A program made the translations under genes and the position numbers. The notes below the pieces were generated by a model that saw only the letters and a list, made by a program, of their open reading frames with translations, was not told the origin of the DNA and searched no databases. Source: Achromobacter piechaudii NBRC 102461 (GTDB lineage: Bacteria > Pseudomonadota > Gammaproteobacteria > Burkholderiales > Burkholderiaceae_B). From it: 64,000 bases of DNA. The stretch is from assembly GCF_001571245.1 (NCBI RefSeq), contig NZ_BCTK01000014.1, positions 248,001 through 312,000 of the forward strand, given 5' to 3'. The stretch's first letter is position 1. Every line of letters begins with the position of its first letter. Shown here piece by piece: positions 46,329 through 56,892 of this stretch.

Positions 46329-46363
46329 GGGCAAAATCAAGGGCAAAATCACTCAATTATAAA
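46329..46363. promoter_or_regulatory. Tandem 11-base repeats and shared TATA core between the rhodanese gene and gpmA
   Basis: GGGCAAAATCA occurs twice (46329-46339 and 46341-46351) with a 12-base period, just upstream of TATAAA (46358-46363) on the plus strand. The minus strand of 46356-46361 reads TATAAT, a perfect -10 for the rhodanese operon, so the two promoters would overlap. No good -35 was found for either, suggesting activation by a protein at the repeats. Confidence 0.45.
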
Positions 46364-46421
46364 ATGAGCGCATTCTTTAACCATCCTTTAACTTTAACCC
46401 GCGCGGAAAGCGTGCCAAACC

Positions 46422-47174
46422 ATGCATAAACTTGTTCTGATGCGCCACGGCGAAAGCCAGTGGAATCTGGAAAACCGCTTCACCGGCTGGACCGACGTCG
46501 ACCTGACCGAAACCGGCCGTGAACAGGCCCGCCGCGCCGGCGAGCTGCTCAAGAAAGAAGGCTATACCTTCGACCTGGCCTACTCGTCGGTGCTCAAGCG
46601 CGCCATCCGCACCTTGTGGATCGCGCTGGACGCCATGGACGCGATGTACACCCCGGTGGGCGTGAACTGGCGCCTGAACGAACGCCATTACGGCGCGCTG
46701 CAGGGCTTGAACAAAGCGGAAACCGCCGCCAAGTATGGCGACGAACAGGTCCTGATCTGGCGCCGCGCCTACGCGATCGCCCCGGAACCGCTGTCGCTGG
46801 ACGATGAACGCCATCCGCGTTTCGACAGCCGCTATGCCAAGATCCCGGCCGACCAGCTGCCCGCCACCGAATGCCTGAAAGACACCGTCAATCGCGTCCT
46901 GCCGTTCTGGAACGAGTCCATCGCGCCCGCCATCCGCTCCGGCCGCAAGGTGCTGATCGCCGCTCACGGCAACAGCCTGCGCGCGCTGATCAAGCATCTG
47001 GACAATGTGTCGGACGACGACATCGTCAACCTGAACATTCCGACCGGCCAGCCGCTGGTCTACGAATTGGATGATGACCTGCGCCCGATCCGCCACTACT
47101 ATCTGGGCGATGCCGCCGAGATCGAGGCGGCCATGGCTGCGGTTGCCGCTCAAGGCAAGGCTAAGAAGGACTGA
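46422..47174 (+). CDS. gpmA: 2,3-bisphosphoglycerate-dependent phosphoglycerate mutase
   Basis: Interconverts 3- and 2-phosphoglycerate in glycolysis and gluconeogenesis. The 250 residues carry the phosphohistidine motif [12 protein letters not shown] with His9, [12 protein letters not shown] near 87 with the catalytic Glu, and [12 protein letters not shown] near 181 with the second His. [18 protein letters not shown] near the C-terminus is typical of the dependent type. It leads a plus-strand run of gpmA, envC-like, ctpA and moeB/thiF-like genes with short or overlapping junctions, an order found in many betaproteobacteria. Confidence 0.97.
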   Translation: MHKLVLMRHGESQWNLENRFTGWTDVDLTETGREQARRAGELLKKEGYTFDLAYSSVLKRAIRTLWIALDAMDAMYTPVGVNWRLNERHYGALQGLNKAETAAKYGDEQVLIWRRAYAIAPEPLSLDDERHPRFDSRYAKIPADQLPATECLKDTVNRVLPFWNESIAPAIRSGRKVLIAAHGNSLRALIKHLDNVSDDDIVNLNIPTGQPLVYELDDDLRPIRHYYLGDAAEIEAAMAAVAAQGKAKKD

Positions 47175-47181
47175 TATCTCT

Positions 47182-48771
47182 ATGCGTCGCACGGCAGGGT
47201 TGTTGTTGGCGGTCATGTTGACCGGTGGGGCGCTATCGGCTCGCGCCGCGCCCAACGACCTTGCCGGCCGCCAGTCCGACGCCGAGCGTCAGCAGGCGGC
47301 CTTGCGCGACCGCATCGAGAATCTCCAGAAAGAGATCGACGGGCGCGAAGCCGCCCGCAAGGAAGCCGCCGATGCGCTCAAGCAGTCGGAATCGGCCATT
47401 TCCAAGATCAATCTGCGCTTGCGCGAACTGGCCGATGCCGGGCGCCAGGCGCAGACGGATCTGACCAGCCTGGAAAAGCAGATCGGCGCGCAGGAAATCG
47501 TGCTGGCCAAGCGCCGCGTCGAACTTGCCGACCAACTGCGCACGCAATACACCAGCGGCCTGTCGCCCTGGACCGCGCTGCTGTCCGGCGACGATCCCCA
47601 GGTGCTGGGCCGCAATCTGGGCTATCTGGATTACGTTTCGCGGGCCCGTGCCGATGCCGTCAAGGCGCTCAGGGCGGATATCGATCGCCTCGCGGCCTTG
47701 CAGGCGCGCGCCGACGAGCGCCGCGCCGAAATTGAAAAAGTCGTGGCGGAAACCTCCGAGCAGAAGGCGGCCCTGGTCGGGCAGCAGAAAGAGCGCGCCA
47801 CGCTGCTTGCGCAACTGGAAGGGCAGATCGCCGCCCAGCGCGCCGAAGCCAACAAGCTGGGGCGCGACGACCAGCGCCTGTCGCGCCTGATCACCGATCT
47901 GGATGCGGCGATCGCCAAGCAGATCGAAGACGCCCGCAAGGCCGAAGAGGCCCGCAAAAAGGCGGAAGAGGCGCGCCGCGTGGAAGAAGCCCGCCGCGCC
48001 GCCGAAGAGTCCCGCAAGCGCGCCGAAGCCGAGCGCCGCGCCGACGAAGCCCGAAAAAAAGCCGAGGCTGACCGCAAGGCGGCCACCGAAACCGCCGCCC
48101 GGCGCGATCGCGACAGCCGCGATGCCCGCGAAGCGGCCCAGGCGCGCGAGCAGGTCGAAGCCGCCTCCCGCCAAAGCCGTGGCCCGGTCGCCGTGGCCGA
48201 TCCGGACGCCGCCGGTTTACGTCCAGCTGAACAGAAGCAGACGCGCCTGACCGATCCGGCGCAAACGCCCGCCAAATCTGCGGAACCGCCGAAAAAGACG
48301 GAACCCGCCGAGGCCGATACCACTCCAACCCGCACTGCATCCGTGCAGCAGCCGGCCCGCGCCGCTCCCCCGGTGGGTGGCGGCAGCGGCCTGAAGCATG
48401 GGCTGGCCATGCCGGTGCGCGGCCAGGTGCAAGGCCGATTCGGGGTGGACCGCCCCGATGGCGGCGTCTGGCGCGGCGTGGTGCTGCGCGCGCCGGAAGG
48501 CACGCCCGTCAAGGTGGTCGCGCCCGGTACCGTGGTCTACGCCGAATGGCTGCGCGGTTTTGGCAACCTCATCATCGTGGATCATGGCCAGCAGTACCTG
48601 ACGGTCTATGCTTACAACCAAAGTCTGCTCAAACGGGTGGGGGATTCGGTGACAGGTGGCGATACTATTGCTACGGTAGGGGCAACCGGCGGCCAAGTGG
48701 AATCCGGCCTATACTTTGAAATTCGCCATCGTGGCGCTCCTGTGGACCCGGCCCAGTGGCTGGCCCAGTAG
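47182..48771 (+). CDS. envC: EnvC-like amidase activator with degenerate LytM domain
   Basis: A periplasmic coiled-coil protein of 529 residues that in E. coli activates the amidases AmiA and AmiB at the division site. The signal peptide covers 1-22 (GGALSARA). Long coiled coils fill about 30-250. A Lys/Glu/Ala/Arg-rich repetitive tract follows (250-330), then a Pro/Thr linker to 400, then a LytM (M23) fold at about 405-528. The zinc-binding His of active LytM enzymes are replaced, with VWRGVVLRAPEGTPVK and YAYNQSLLKRVGD matching the degenerate E. coli EnvC. It should therefore not cut peptidoglycan. It starts 7 bases after gpmA and precedes ctpA. Confidence 0.9.
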   Translation: MRRTAGLLLAVMLTGGALSARAAPNDLAGRQSDAERQQAALRDRIENLQKEIDGREAARKEAADALKQSESAISKINLRLRELADAGRQAQTDLTSLEKQIGAQEIVLAKRRVELADQLRTQYTSGLSPWTALLSGDDPQVLGRNLGYLDYVSRARADAVKALRADIDRLAALQARADERRAEIEKVVAETSEQKAALVGQQKERATLLAQLEGQIAAQRAEANKLGRDDQRLSRLITDLDAAIAKQIEDARKAEEARKKAEEARRVEEARRAAEESRKRAEAERRADEARKKAEADRKAATETAARRDRDSRDAREAAQAREQVEAASRQSRGPVAVADPDAAGLRPAEQKQTRLTDPAQTPAKSAEPPKKTEPAEADTTPTRTASVQQPARAAPPVGGGSGLKHGLAMPVRGQVQGRFGVDRPDGGVWRGVVLRAPEGTPVKVVAPGTVVYAEWLRGFGNLIIVDHGQQYLTVYAYNQSLLKRVGDSVTGGDTIATVGATGGQVESGLYFEIRHRGAPVDPAQWLAQ

Positions 48772-48840
48772 GTTGGTAGGTACAAGTCGTTGGTAAATTA
48801 CCAAACCCCCATCGGCGAAAACAAAATTCGGGAAGTGTGC

Positions 48841-50286
48841 ATGGGCACTCGCAAGTTTCGCGGTTTCGGTCTGATTGCCATCGGTGCGGTGGCTGGTGTT
48901 TTGCTTAGCGTAGGGGTAACTGCTGTTGCCCAGCGCGGCAGCCCATTGCCCCTGGACGAGCTCAGGCAACTGAGCAATGTTTTCGCGGCCATCAAAAACA
49001 ACTATGTCGAAGCGGTCGACGACAAAACCCTGATCGACAACGCGATCTCGGGCATGGTCTCGAACCTTGATCCGCACTCGGCATATCTGGATGCCGACGC
49101 GTTCCGCGAAATGCAGACAGCGACCCAAGGCGAGTTCGGCGGCCTGGGCATCGAAGTCGGCGCGGAAGACGGCTTCGTCAAGGTCATCTCGCCCATCGAA
49201 GACACGCCCGCCGCGCGCGCAGGCGTCATGGCCGGCGACCTCATCATCAAGATCGACGACACGCCCACCAAGGGCATGACGCTGAACGACGCGGTCAAGC
49301 TCATGCGTGGCGCACCCAAGTCGCCCATCACGCTGACCATCATGCGCGCCGACCGTCCGCAGCCCATCGTGCTGAAGATCGTCCGCGACGTCATCAAGGT
49401 GCGCAGCGTGCGCAGCAAGATGCTGGACAACGGCATCGGCTACGTCCGCGTCGCCCAGTTCCAGGAAAAGACCGGTTCCGATCTTGCCAAGCAACTGAAA
49501 GAACTCGGCGCCAAGGAAGCCCCCAAGGGCCTCGTGCTGGATCTGCGCAATGATCCGGGCGGCCTGCTGACCAGCGCCATCGGCGTGTCGGGCGCGTTCC
49601 TGCCGCCGGATGCCCTGGTGGTGTCCACCGATGGCCGCACGCCCGACGCCCGCCACAAGTACCTGGCCACGCCGTCGGAATATGCGCGCGGCGAAAGCAA
49701 CTACCTGTCCGGCTTGCCGGCCTGGACCAAGACGGTCCCGATGGTGGTGCTGGTGAACGTCGGTTCGGCCTCGGCTTCCGAAATCGTGGCCGGCGCGCTG
49801 CAAGACCACAAGCGCGCCAAGGTGCTGGGCAACCGCACGTTCGGCAAGGGCTCGGTGCAGGTGATCCTGCCGTTGTCCGAATCCACTGCCGTCAAGCTGA
49901 CCACCTCGCGCTACTTCACGCCCAGCGGCCGTTCCATCCAGGCCACGGGTATCGAACCGGACTACGTCGTTGCCGATACGGCCGACGGCGACCTGTTCCG
50001 CCTGCCGCGCGAAGCCGATCTGCAACGCCACCTGTCCAACCCCGAGACCTCCAACGAGGTGAAGTCCAACTCGGCGCAAGACAACGTTGACCTGCCGACC
50101 AAGGTGTTCGAGTTCGGCGGCAAGGACGACTTCCAACTGCAACAAGCGCTGAACGTGCTGGCTGGCAAGCCGGTCCAGAAGGGTTCGGCGCGCGCCCAGG
50201 CCAAGGCTGACGCCAAGGCCGGCGGCGGTACTCCCACGCGCATGAAGATCACGCCGTCCGGAGTCGAGCCCAGCAAGGACAAATGA
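48841..50286 (+). CDS. ctpA: Carboxy-terminal processing protease (S41 family)
   Basis: A periplasmic serine protease of 481 residues. An N-terminal membrane or signal helix (GLIAIGAVAGVLLSVGVTAVA) precedes a PDZ domain at about 95-170 (GGLGIEVGAEDGFVKVISPIEDTPAARAGV, DLIIKIDD). The S41 catalytic core follows, with Ser in VGSASASEIVAGAL near 307-312 and the Lys base in GNRTFGKGSVQ near 335. CtpA/Prc enzymes process or degrade envelope proteins and hydrolase regulators. A neighbouring envC-like gene fits a role in cell-wall hydrolase control. The ATG at 48841 has GGGAAG upstream and overlaps moeB/thiF at its stop. Confidence 0.94.
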   Translation: MGTRKFRGFGLIAIGAVAGVLLSVGVTAVAQRGSPLPLDELRQLSNVFAAIKNNYVEAVDDKTLIDNAISGMVSNLDPHSAYLDADAFREMQTATQGEFGGLGIEVGAEDGFVKVISPIEDTPAARAGVMAGDLIIKIDDTPTKGMTLNDAVKLMRGAPKSPITLTIMRADRPQPIVLKIVRDVIKVRSVRSKMLDNGIGYVRVAQFQEKTGSDLAKQLKELGAKEAPKGLVLDLRNDPGGLLTSAIGVSGAFLPPDALVVSTDGRTPDARHKYLATPSEYARGESNYLSGLPAWTKTVPMVVLVNVGSASASEIVAGALQDHKRAKVLGNRTFGKGSVQVILPLSESTAVKLTTSRYFTPSGRSIQATGIEPDYVVADTADGDLFRLPREADLQRHLSNPETSNEVKSNSAQDNVDLPTKVFEFGGKDDFQLQQALNVLAGKPVQKGSARAQAKADAKAGGGTPTRMKITPSGVEPSKDK

Positions 50287-51038
50287 ACGACGAGCAACTG
50301 CTGCGCTATGCCCGGCACATCCTGCTAGATGAGCTGGGCATCGAAGGCCAGGAAAAGCTGCTGGCGGCGCGGGTGCTCATCGTGGGCGCGGGTGGACTGG
50401 GTTCACCCGCCGCGCTCTACCTCGCGACGGCTGGCGTGGGTGACATCACTCTCGCTGACGACGATGTCGTCGAACTGAGCAACCTGCAACGCCAGATCCT
50501 GCACACGACCGCCAGCGTCGGCCGCCACAAGGCCGAATCCGGACGCGACATGCTTGCCGCGTTCAACCCGCAAGCGCGCGTGCATGCCCGAGTGGAACGT
50601 TTGCAGGGCGAAGCGCTGTCCGAGGCGGTCGCAGCGGCGGACCTCGTGCTGGATTGCACAGACAACTTCACCACCCGTCACGCCATCAACCGCGCCTGCG
50701 TGCAGCATCGCAAGCCGCTGGTGTCGGGCGCGGCCATCCGCTTTGACGGGCAGGTCAGCGTCTACGATCTGCGCGACGACAGCGCCCCGTGCTACCACTG
50801 CCTGTTTCCGGAAGCCGACGACGTCGAAGACGCCAATTGCGCGACCATGGGCGTGTTTGCGCCGGTGGTCGGCATCATCGGCAGCATGCAGGCGGCCGAG
50901 GCCCTGAAACTGCTGTCCGGCGTGGGCGAAAGCCTGTCCGGCAGGCTGCTGTGGCTGGATGTGCGCACCATGCAATGGCGCAGCGTGAACGTGCAGCGAG
51001 ACCCCGAATGCGCCGTTTGCGGCCCTCGCGGGCGCTAA
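50283..51038 (+). CDS. MoeB/ThiF-family adenylyltransferase
   Basis: A 251-residue E1-like enzyme that adenylates the C-terminus of a sulphur-carrier protein (MoaD or ThiS type). The nucleotide motif VGAGGLGSPAALYLATAGVG is near 35, DDDVVELSNLQRQILH near 58 follows, and the Asp-rich DCTDNFTTR near 125 is typical. The zinc site is CYHC near 170 and CAVC near the C-terminus, and DANCATMGVFAPVVGI near 187 holds the likely active Cys loop. Whether it serves molybdopterin or thiamine is undecided: no moa, moe or thiS gene is adjacent, although thiC is 4 kb away on the other strand. The start overlaps the ctpA stop. Confidence 0.88.
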   Translation: MNDEQLLRYARHILLDELGIEGQEKLLAARVLIVGAGGLGSPAALYLATAGVGDITLADDDVVELSNLQRQILHTTASVGRHKAESGRDMLAAFNPQARVHARVERLQGEALSEAVAAADLVLDCTDNFTTRHAINRACVQHRKPLVSGAAIRFDGQVSVYDLRDDSAPCYHCLFPEADDVEDANCATMGVFAPVVGIIGSMQAAEALKLLSGVGESLSGRLLWLDVRTMQWRSVNVQRDPECAVCGPRGR

Positions 51039-51122
51039 GGTCGCCGCCTCTTTTCCACCCCGATTTCGTCATGTAATGGGCCCGTATTGCCCTCGCGGAC
51101 AATATTAACGGCCAGAAATACC

Positions 51123-51131
51123 TGCTATAAC
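51123..51131 (+). promoter_or_regulatory. Extended -10 promoter of the diguanylate cyclase gene
   Basis: TGC-TATAAC is an extended -10 element (TGn before a near-consensus hexamer) 28 bases before the GTG start. No -35 hexamer is needed for this class and none is seen. Predicted transcription start is near 51138. Confidence 0.4.
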
Positions 51132-51159
51132 GCCAGCCAGCCTACCGAATTTTGAGGCG

Positions 51160-52377
51160 GTGATTGGACGTGACGGCGTGGATACAGGACTGAAGTTCAG
51201 CTTGCCCAAGTGGCGCCTGACGCGCTGGTTGACCCATTCCGGGCCGGATACGCCTGCGGATATCCGCGCCGCGCTCCTGGCCAGCCTGTTCGGCACGTTG
51301 CCCATCTTTGCCGGCGGCGTCATCAACACCCTGATGATTGCGGGTGTCATCGCCTGGCGCCGCCCCGAACCGCTGTACATATCCTGGTTGTTGCTGGAAG
51401 TGGTGCTGGCCATCGTGCGCGTCACGATCCTGCGGGCGGCTCTGCGGGCCGCGCCCAAGGGCGGCAACACCTATACCGATATCTACGTGCTGCTGGCGCT
51501 GTTCTGGGCGTTCAGCGTGGGGTACGGGGTGTTCATTACGCTCCTCAACGGCGACTGGCTGGCGGCAACGCTGGCGGGCGTTTCCTGCGGCGCGATGGCC
51601 GGGGGCATCTGCTTTCGCAACTATGGCGCGCCGCGCCTGGTGGCCGCCATGATCTTCCTGAGCCTGGGGCCCATGTGCCTGGGCGCCCTGTTCAGCGGCG
51701 AGGTCATCACCGCCATCGTCTTCATTCAGATTCCGTTCTATCTGATCAGCATGACCATCGCGTCCCATCGGCTGAACCGCATCCTGGTGTCGACCATGCT
51801 GGCCGAGCGCGCCAGCAAACAGCGCGCGAACGAAGATGCGCTGACCGGGCTGGCCAACCGGACCGGCCTGCAAGTGGCGCTGGAGCGCGTGTGCGCCAGC
51901 GCGCGCGGGCAGGACAGCGACGCGGCGTTGCTGTACATGGACATGGATGACTTCAAGCGCATCAACGACACCTACGGACACGCTGCCGGCGACCAGGTGC
52001 TGACGACCATCGCCCAGCGCATGCGCGCCATGCTGCGCGTAGATGACGTGGCGGCGCGTATCGGCGGCGACGAGTTCATCGTGCTGGTCACGGGCATCGA
52101 CGCCACAGCCGCGTTGCGGCTGGGCGAACACTTGCTGCTGGACGCGTTGCAGCCCATCGCGCTGGCGGACGGTACGCGGGTCATCGTGGGAATGTCGATC
52201 GGCATTTCCATTATTTCTGCCAACAACCGCAGCCCGCAGGCGGCGCTGGATTCCGCCGACGCCGCGCTGTACCGCGCCAAGGCGCGCGGCGGTCGGTGCT
52301 GCGAAATCGACGGGGGCGGCACGGCGTTGGATGAAGCGCCCGTGACGGGCGACGACAGCGCGCCAGCCACGGCCTGA
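51160..52377 (+). CDS. Membrane diguanylate cyclase (GGDEF)
   Basis: Makes cyclic di-GMP from two GTP. The 405-residue protein has five or six hydrophobic segments between about 38 and 205, including LGTLPIFAGGVINTLMIAGVI and AAMIFLSLGPMCLGALF. A GGDEF domain lies at about 225-385: DALTGLANRTGL opens it, DMDDFKRINDTYGHAAGD follows, and the active site is RIGGDEFIV near 305. RVDD five residues before GGDEF matches the product-inhibition I-site. No EAL domain or recognised sensor domain is present; the membrane part is probably a ligand or environment sensor. The start is a GTG with GAGG upstream. The gene is monocistronic. Confidence 0.9.
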   Translation: MIGRDGVDTGLKFSLPKWRLTRWLTHSGPDTPADIRAALLASLFGTLPIFAGGVINTLMIAGVIAWRRPEPLYISWLLLEVVLAIVRVTILRAALRAAPKGGNTYTDIYVLLALFWAFSVGYGVFITLLNGDWLAATLAGVSCGAMAGGICFRNYGAPRLVAAMIFLSLGPMCLGALFSGEVITAIVFIQIPFYLISMTIASHRLNRILVSTMLAERASKQRANEDALTGLANRTGLQVALERVCASARGQDSDAALLYMDMDDFKRINDTYGHAAGDQVLTTIAQRMRAMLRVDDVAARIGGDEFIVLVTGIDATAALRLGEHLLLDALQPIALADGTRVIVGMSIGISIISANNRSPQAALDSADAALYRAKARGGRCCEIDGGGTALDEAPVTGDDSAPATA

Positions 52378-52548
52378 TGGGTGCGGGCTGTGTGGGCCAT
52401 TGCGGCATCGGCTGCATAGGCGGATAGCGGGGCGAGGCGCGGACGCAGGCGGCGGAGCGTCGACACCGTAGGCATCGCAGGCACCGCCTCCTTCACGATT
52501 TCCTGCACTACCTCAATCCACTCGACCAGCAACGCCTCCCCACTCCAT

Positions 52549-52584
52549 AAAAGTTATCAGATAACCTGAAAAGTTATCTATAAT
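52549..52584 (+). promoter_or_regulatory. Operator repeats covering the core promoter of the FadR-type regulator
   Basis: AAAAGTTATC occurs twice (52549-52558 and 52569-52578, 20 bases apart), and the first copy is part of a perfect dyad GTTATC-A-GATAAC (52553-52565). A perfect TATAAT at 52579-52584 begins one base after the second repeat. The ATG is at 52592. A repressor on these repeats would sit on the same DNA face twice and cover the -35 and spacer, so autorepression is likely. Confidence 0.7.
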
Positions 52585-52591
52585 CCGCCCC

Positions 52592-53311
52592 ATGCTCACC
52601 AAAAGCCTCACCCTGACCGAACAGGTCGCTCAACAGATCGCCACGGACATCGCCGACGGCGTGCATCCTGTTGGCGCCAAGCTTCCCCCCGGCCGCGTCC
52701 TGGCGGACCAATACGGCGTCAGCGCCGCCGTGATCCGTGAAGTGACCGAGCGCCTGCGCGCGCAGGGGCTGATCCAGAGCCGGCAAGGGTCGGGCAGCAC
52801 CGTCGTGTCGCGCACGGGTGGCCAGGGGTTCCAGGTGTCCAGTGGCATCGCCGTGAACCGCGAGCAACTGGCCAACGTCTATGAATTGCGTATGGAGCTG
52901 GAAGGGGGCGCGGCGGCGCTGGCCGCATTGCGGCGCAACGCTGCCGACCTGACCGCCATGGCGCAGGCGCTGGCCTCGCTGGAAGCGCATCTGGAGCATC
53001 CCGAACAAGGCGTGGAACACGACATCTCGTTTCACGTCGCCATCGCCGCCGCCACGCACAACCGCACCTATCAGGACCTGCTCCAGTACCTGAACCGCCA
53101 GTTGCGCCTGGCGGTCAGCACCGCCCGGTCGAACAGCCGGCTGCACGATGGCTTGACCGCCGCCGTGCACCAGGAACACGTTGCCGTGTTCGAAGCCATC
53201 CGCGCGCGCAACCCCGACCGCGCCCGACTGGCGGCGGTCCGTCACTTGCAGCAGGCGGCTAACCGCCTGCAACTCGATCAACTCTTTCCCGCAGCCACGC
53301 CGACATCATGA
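52592..53311 (+). CDS. FadR/GntR-family transcriptional regulator
   Basis: A 239-residue regulator. The N-terminal winged helix (about 5-72) has the GntR signature LPPGRVLADQYGVSAAVIREVTERLRAQGLI. The C-terminal all-helical FCD domain (about 85-225) carries the metal-binding Asp and His residues in HDISFHVAIAAATHN, HDGLTAAVHQEHVAVF and RHLQQAAN, so it probably binds a carboxylate through a metal. Its stop overlaps the ATG of the FAD-linked 2-hydroxyacid oxidase by four bases, so that enzyme's substrate or product is the likely effector. No ribosome-binding site is present and the predicted transcript begins at or next to the ATG. Confidence 0.9.
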   Translation: MLTKSLTLTEQVAQQIATDIADGVHPVGAKLPPGRVLADQYGVSAAVIREVTERLRAQGLIQSRQGSGSTVVSRTGGQGFQVSSGIAVNREQLANVYELRMELEGGAAALAALRRNAADLTAMAQALASLEAHLEHPEQGVEHDISFHVAIAAATHNRTYQDLLQYLNRQLRLAVSTARSNSRLHDGLTAAVHQEHVAVFEAIRARNPDRARLAAVRHLQQAANRLQLDQLFPAATPTS

Positions 53312-54720
53312 CCGCATCCGACTTCCCGCAACGCCTGGCCCAAGCCCTGGGCCCTGACACCGTCTACACCGCCGAAGCGGACATCGCGCCCTGGTTGTCC
53401 GATTGGCGCGGCCTGTACAACGGCCACGCGCAAGCGGTCGTGCGCCCGCGCAACACAGCGCAAGTGGCCGCCTGCCTGGCGCTGTGCCAGCAGGAGGGCG
53501 TGCCCGTGGTGCCGCGCGGCGGCAATACCGGCCTGTGTGGCGGCGCGACGCCCGACGGCAGCAGCCGCAACGTGGTGTTGAGCCTGGACCGCATGAACGC
53601 CGTGCGTTCCATCGACACCGTGGCCAACACGCTGGTCGCCGAGGCCGGCGCCATCCTGGGCAACCTGCGGCGTGCCGCGCAAGAGGCCGGGCGACTGTTG
53701 CCCCTGAGCCTGGCGGCGGAAGATTCCAGCCAGATCGGCGGCAACGTCGCCACCAACGCCGGCGGCGTCAACGTGGTGCGCTACGGCATGGCGCGCGAAC
53801 TGGTGCTGGGCGTGGAAGCCGTGCTGCCCACCGGCGAAATCTTCAATGGCCTGCGCACGCTGCGCAAGGACAACACCGGCTACGACCTTAAACAGCTGCT
53901 GATCGGCTCCGAAGGCACGCTTGGCGTGATCACGGCGGTGGCGCTGCGGCTGTTCCCGCGCACCGATGTGCGCTCGGTGGTGCTGACGGCGGTCGAGTCG
54001 CCCGCGCAGGCGCTGCAATTGTTCGAAATTCTGTTCGAGCAATGTGGCGCGCGCTTGCAGGCATTCGAATATTTTTCGGGCGATTGCCTGGATCTCGTGC
54101 TGACCCATGCCGAAGGCGTGCAGGAACCTTTCGACCAGCGCTACCCCGCGTACGTGCTGGTCGAACTTGCCGACACGGCGGACGAAGCCGGCCTGACGAC
54201 GCTGTTGGAGAACGTGATCGGCACGGCGCTGGAACGCGGGCTGTGCCTGGATGCGGCGGTGTCGGCGTCCATGGCGCAGTTGCAGACCTTGTGGAAGCTG
54301 CGCGAGGAGATCTCCGAAGCGCAGCGTGCCGATGGGCCGCATCTGAAGCACGACGTGTCCTTGCCCATCGAACGCATTCCGGAATTCATGGTGTCCGCCG
54401 AGGCGCGCGTGCGTGCGCTGTATCCCGACATCCGCCCGTTCATCTTCGGACACTTCGGGGACGGCAACCTGCACTACAACCTGTCGCGGCCCGCCGGCGC
54501 GGCGCGTGATTGGGTGGCGATTCATGGCGCCGCGATCACCGATGCCGTGCTGGACGAAGTCAACCGCTATGGCGGCAGCATTTCCGCCGAACATGGCATC
54601 GGCCAGCTCAAGCGCGACCACTTCCTGCATAGCAAGGACCCGGTCGAGCTGCGCCTGATGCGGGAAATCAAGAAGGTCATGGATCCGGCCGGGATCATGA
54701 ATCCGGGCAAGCTGCTGTAA
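53308..54720 (+). CDS. FAD-binding D-2-hydroxyacid dehydrogenase
   Basis: A 470-residue flavoprotein of the VAO/PCMH class, in the D-2-hydroxyglutarate/D-lactate dehydrogenase group. FAD-binding motifs are VVRPRNTAQVAACLALC near 44, VVPRGGNTGLCGGATPDG near 67 and GGNVATNAGGVNVVRYGMAREL near 149. The C-terminal cap holds GHFGDGNLHYNLS near 390 and GGSISAEHGIGQLKRD near 422, with substrate and metal His. No Fe-S cysteines occur, unlike the giant enzyme at 11559. It is co-transcribed with, and probably controlled by, the overlapping FadR-type gene. D-2-hydroxyglutarate, D-lactate and other D-2-hydroxyacids remain possible substrates. Confidence 0.9.
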   Translation: MTASDFPQRLAQALGPDTVYTAEADIAPWLSDWRGLYNGHAQAVVRPRNTAQVAACLALCQQEGVPVVPRGGNTGLCGGATPDGSSRNVVLSLDRMNAVRSIDTVANTLVAEAGAILGNLRRAAQEAGRLLPLSLAAEDSSQIGGNVATNAGGVNVVRYGMARELVLGVEAVLPTGEIFNGLRTLRKDNTGYDLKQLLIGSEGTLGVITAVALRLFPRTDVRSVVLTAVESPAQALQLFEILFEQCGARLQAFEYFSGDCLDLVLTHAEGVQEPFDQRYPAYVLVELADTADEAGLTTLLENVIGTALERGLCLDAAVSASMAQLQTLWKLREEISEAQRADGPHLKHDVSLPIERIPEFMVSAEARVRALYPDIRPFIFGHFGDGNLHYNLSRPAGAARDWVAIHGAAITDAVLDEVNRYGGSISAEHGIGQLKRDHFLHSKDPVELRLMREIKKVMDPAGIMNPGKLL

Positions 54721-54755
54721 GCGGTCGCCCGGTTGAACTGAAACTGATGGCTCGG

Positions 54756-54790
54756 GCAGGGCCGGCATCGCGTCTGGATGCCGGCCCTGC
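54756..54790. terminator. 14-base-pair hairpin between convergent oxidase and thiC genes
   Basis: GCAGGGCCGGCATC pairs perfectly with GATGCCGGCCCTGC around a seven-base loop. It lies 35 bases past the oxidase stop and 11 bases past the thiC stop. There is no T-tract on either strand, so termination may need Rho, or the stem may protect RNA 3' ends. Confidence 0.65.
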
Positions 54791-54801
54791 TGCCATCGCC
54801 G

Positions 54802-56880
<2,079 letters not shown>

Positions 56881-56886
56881 AAGCGA

Positions 56887-56892
56887 AGTATA
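56887..56892 (-). promoter_or_regulatory. -10 element of the thiC promoter
   Basis: TATACT on the minus strand, placed so that transcription would begin near 56880, at the 5' edge of the riboswitch. A convincing -35 is not present. Confidence 0.5.

Noticed and set aside
48409..48771. The EnvC-like LytM domain as an active peptidoglycan hydrolase damaged by mutation
   Set aside because: The missing His ligands match the naturally degenerate pattern of E. coli EnvC, an activator, so this is not decay.
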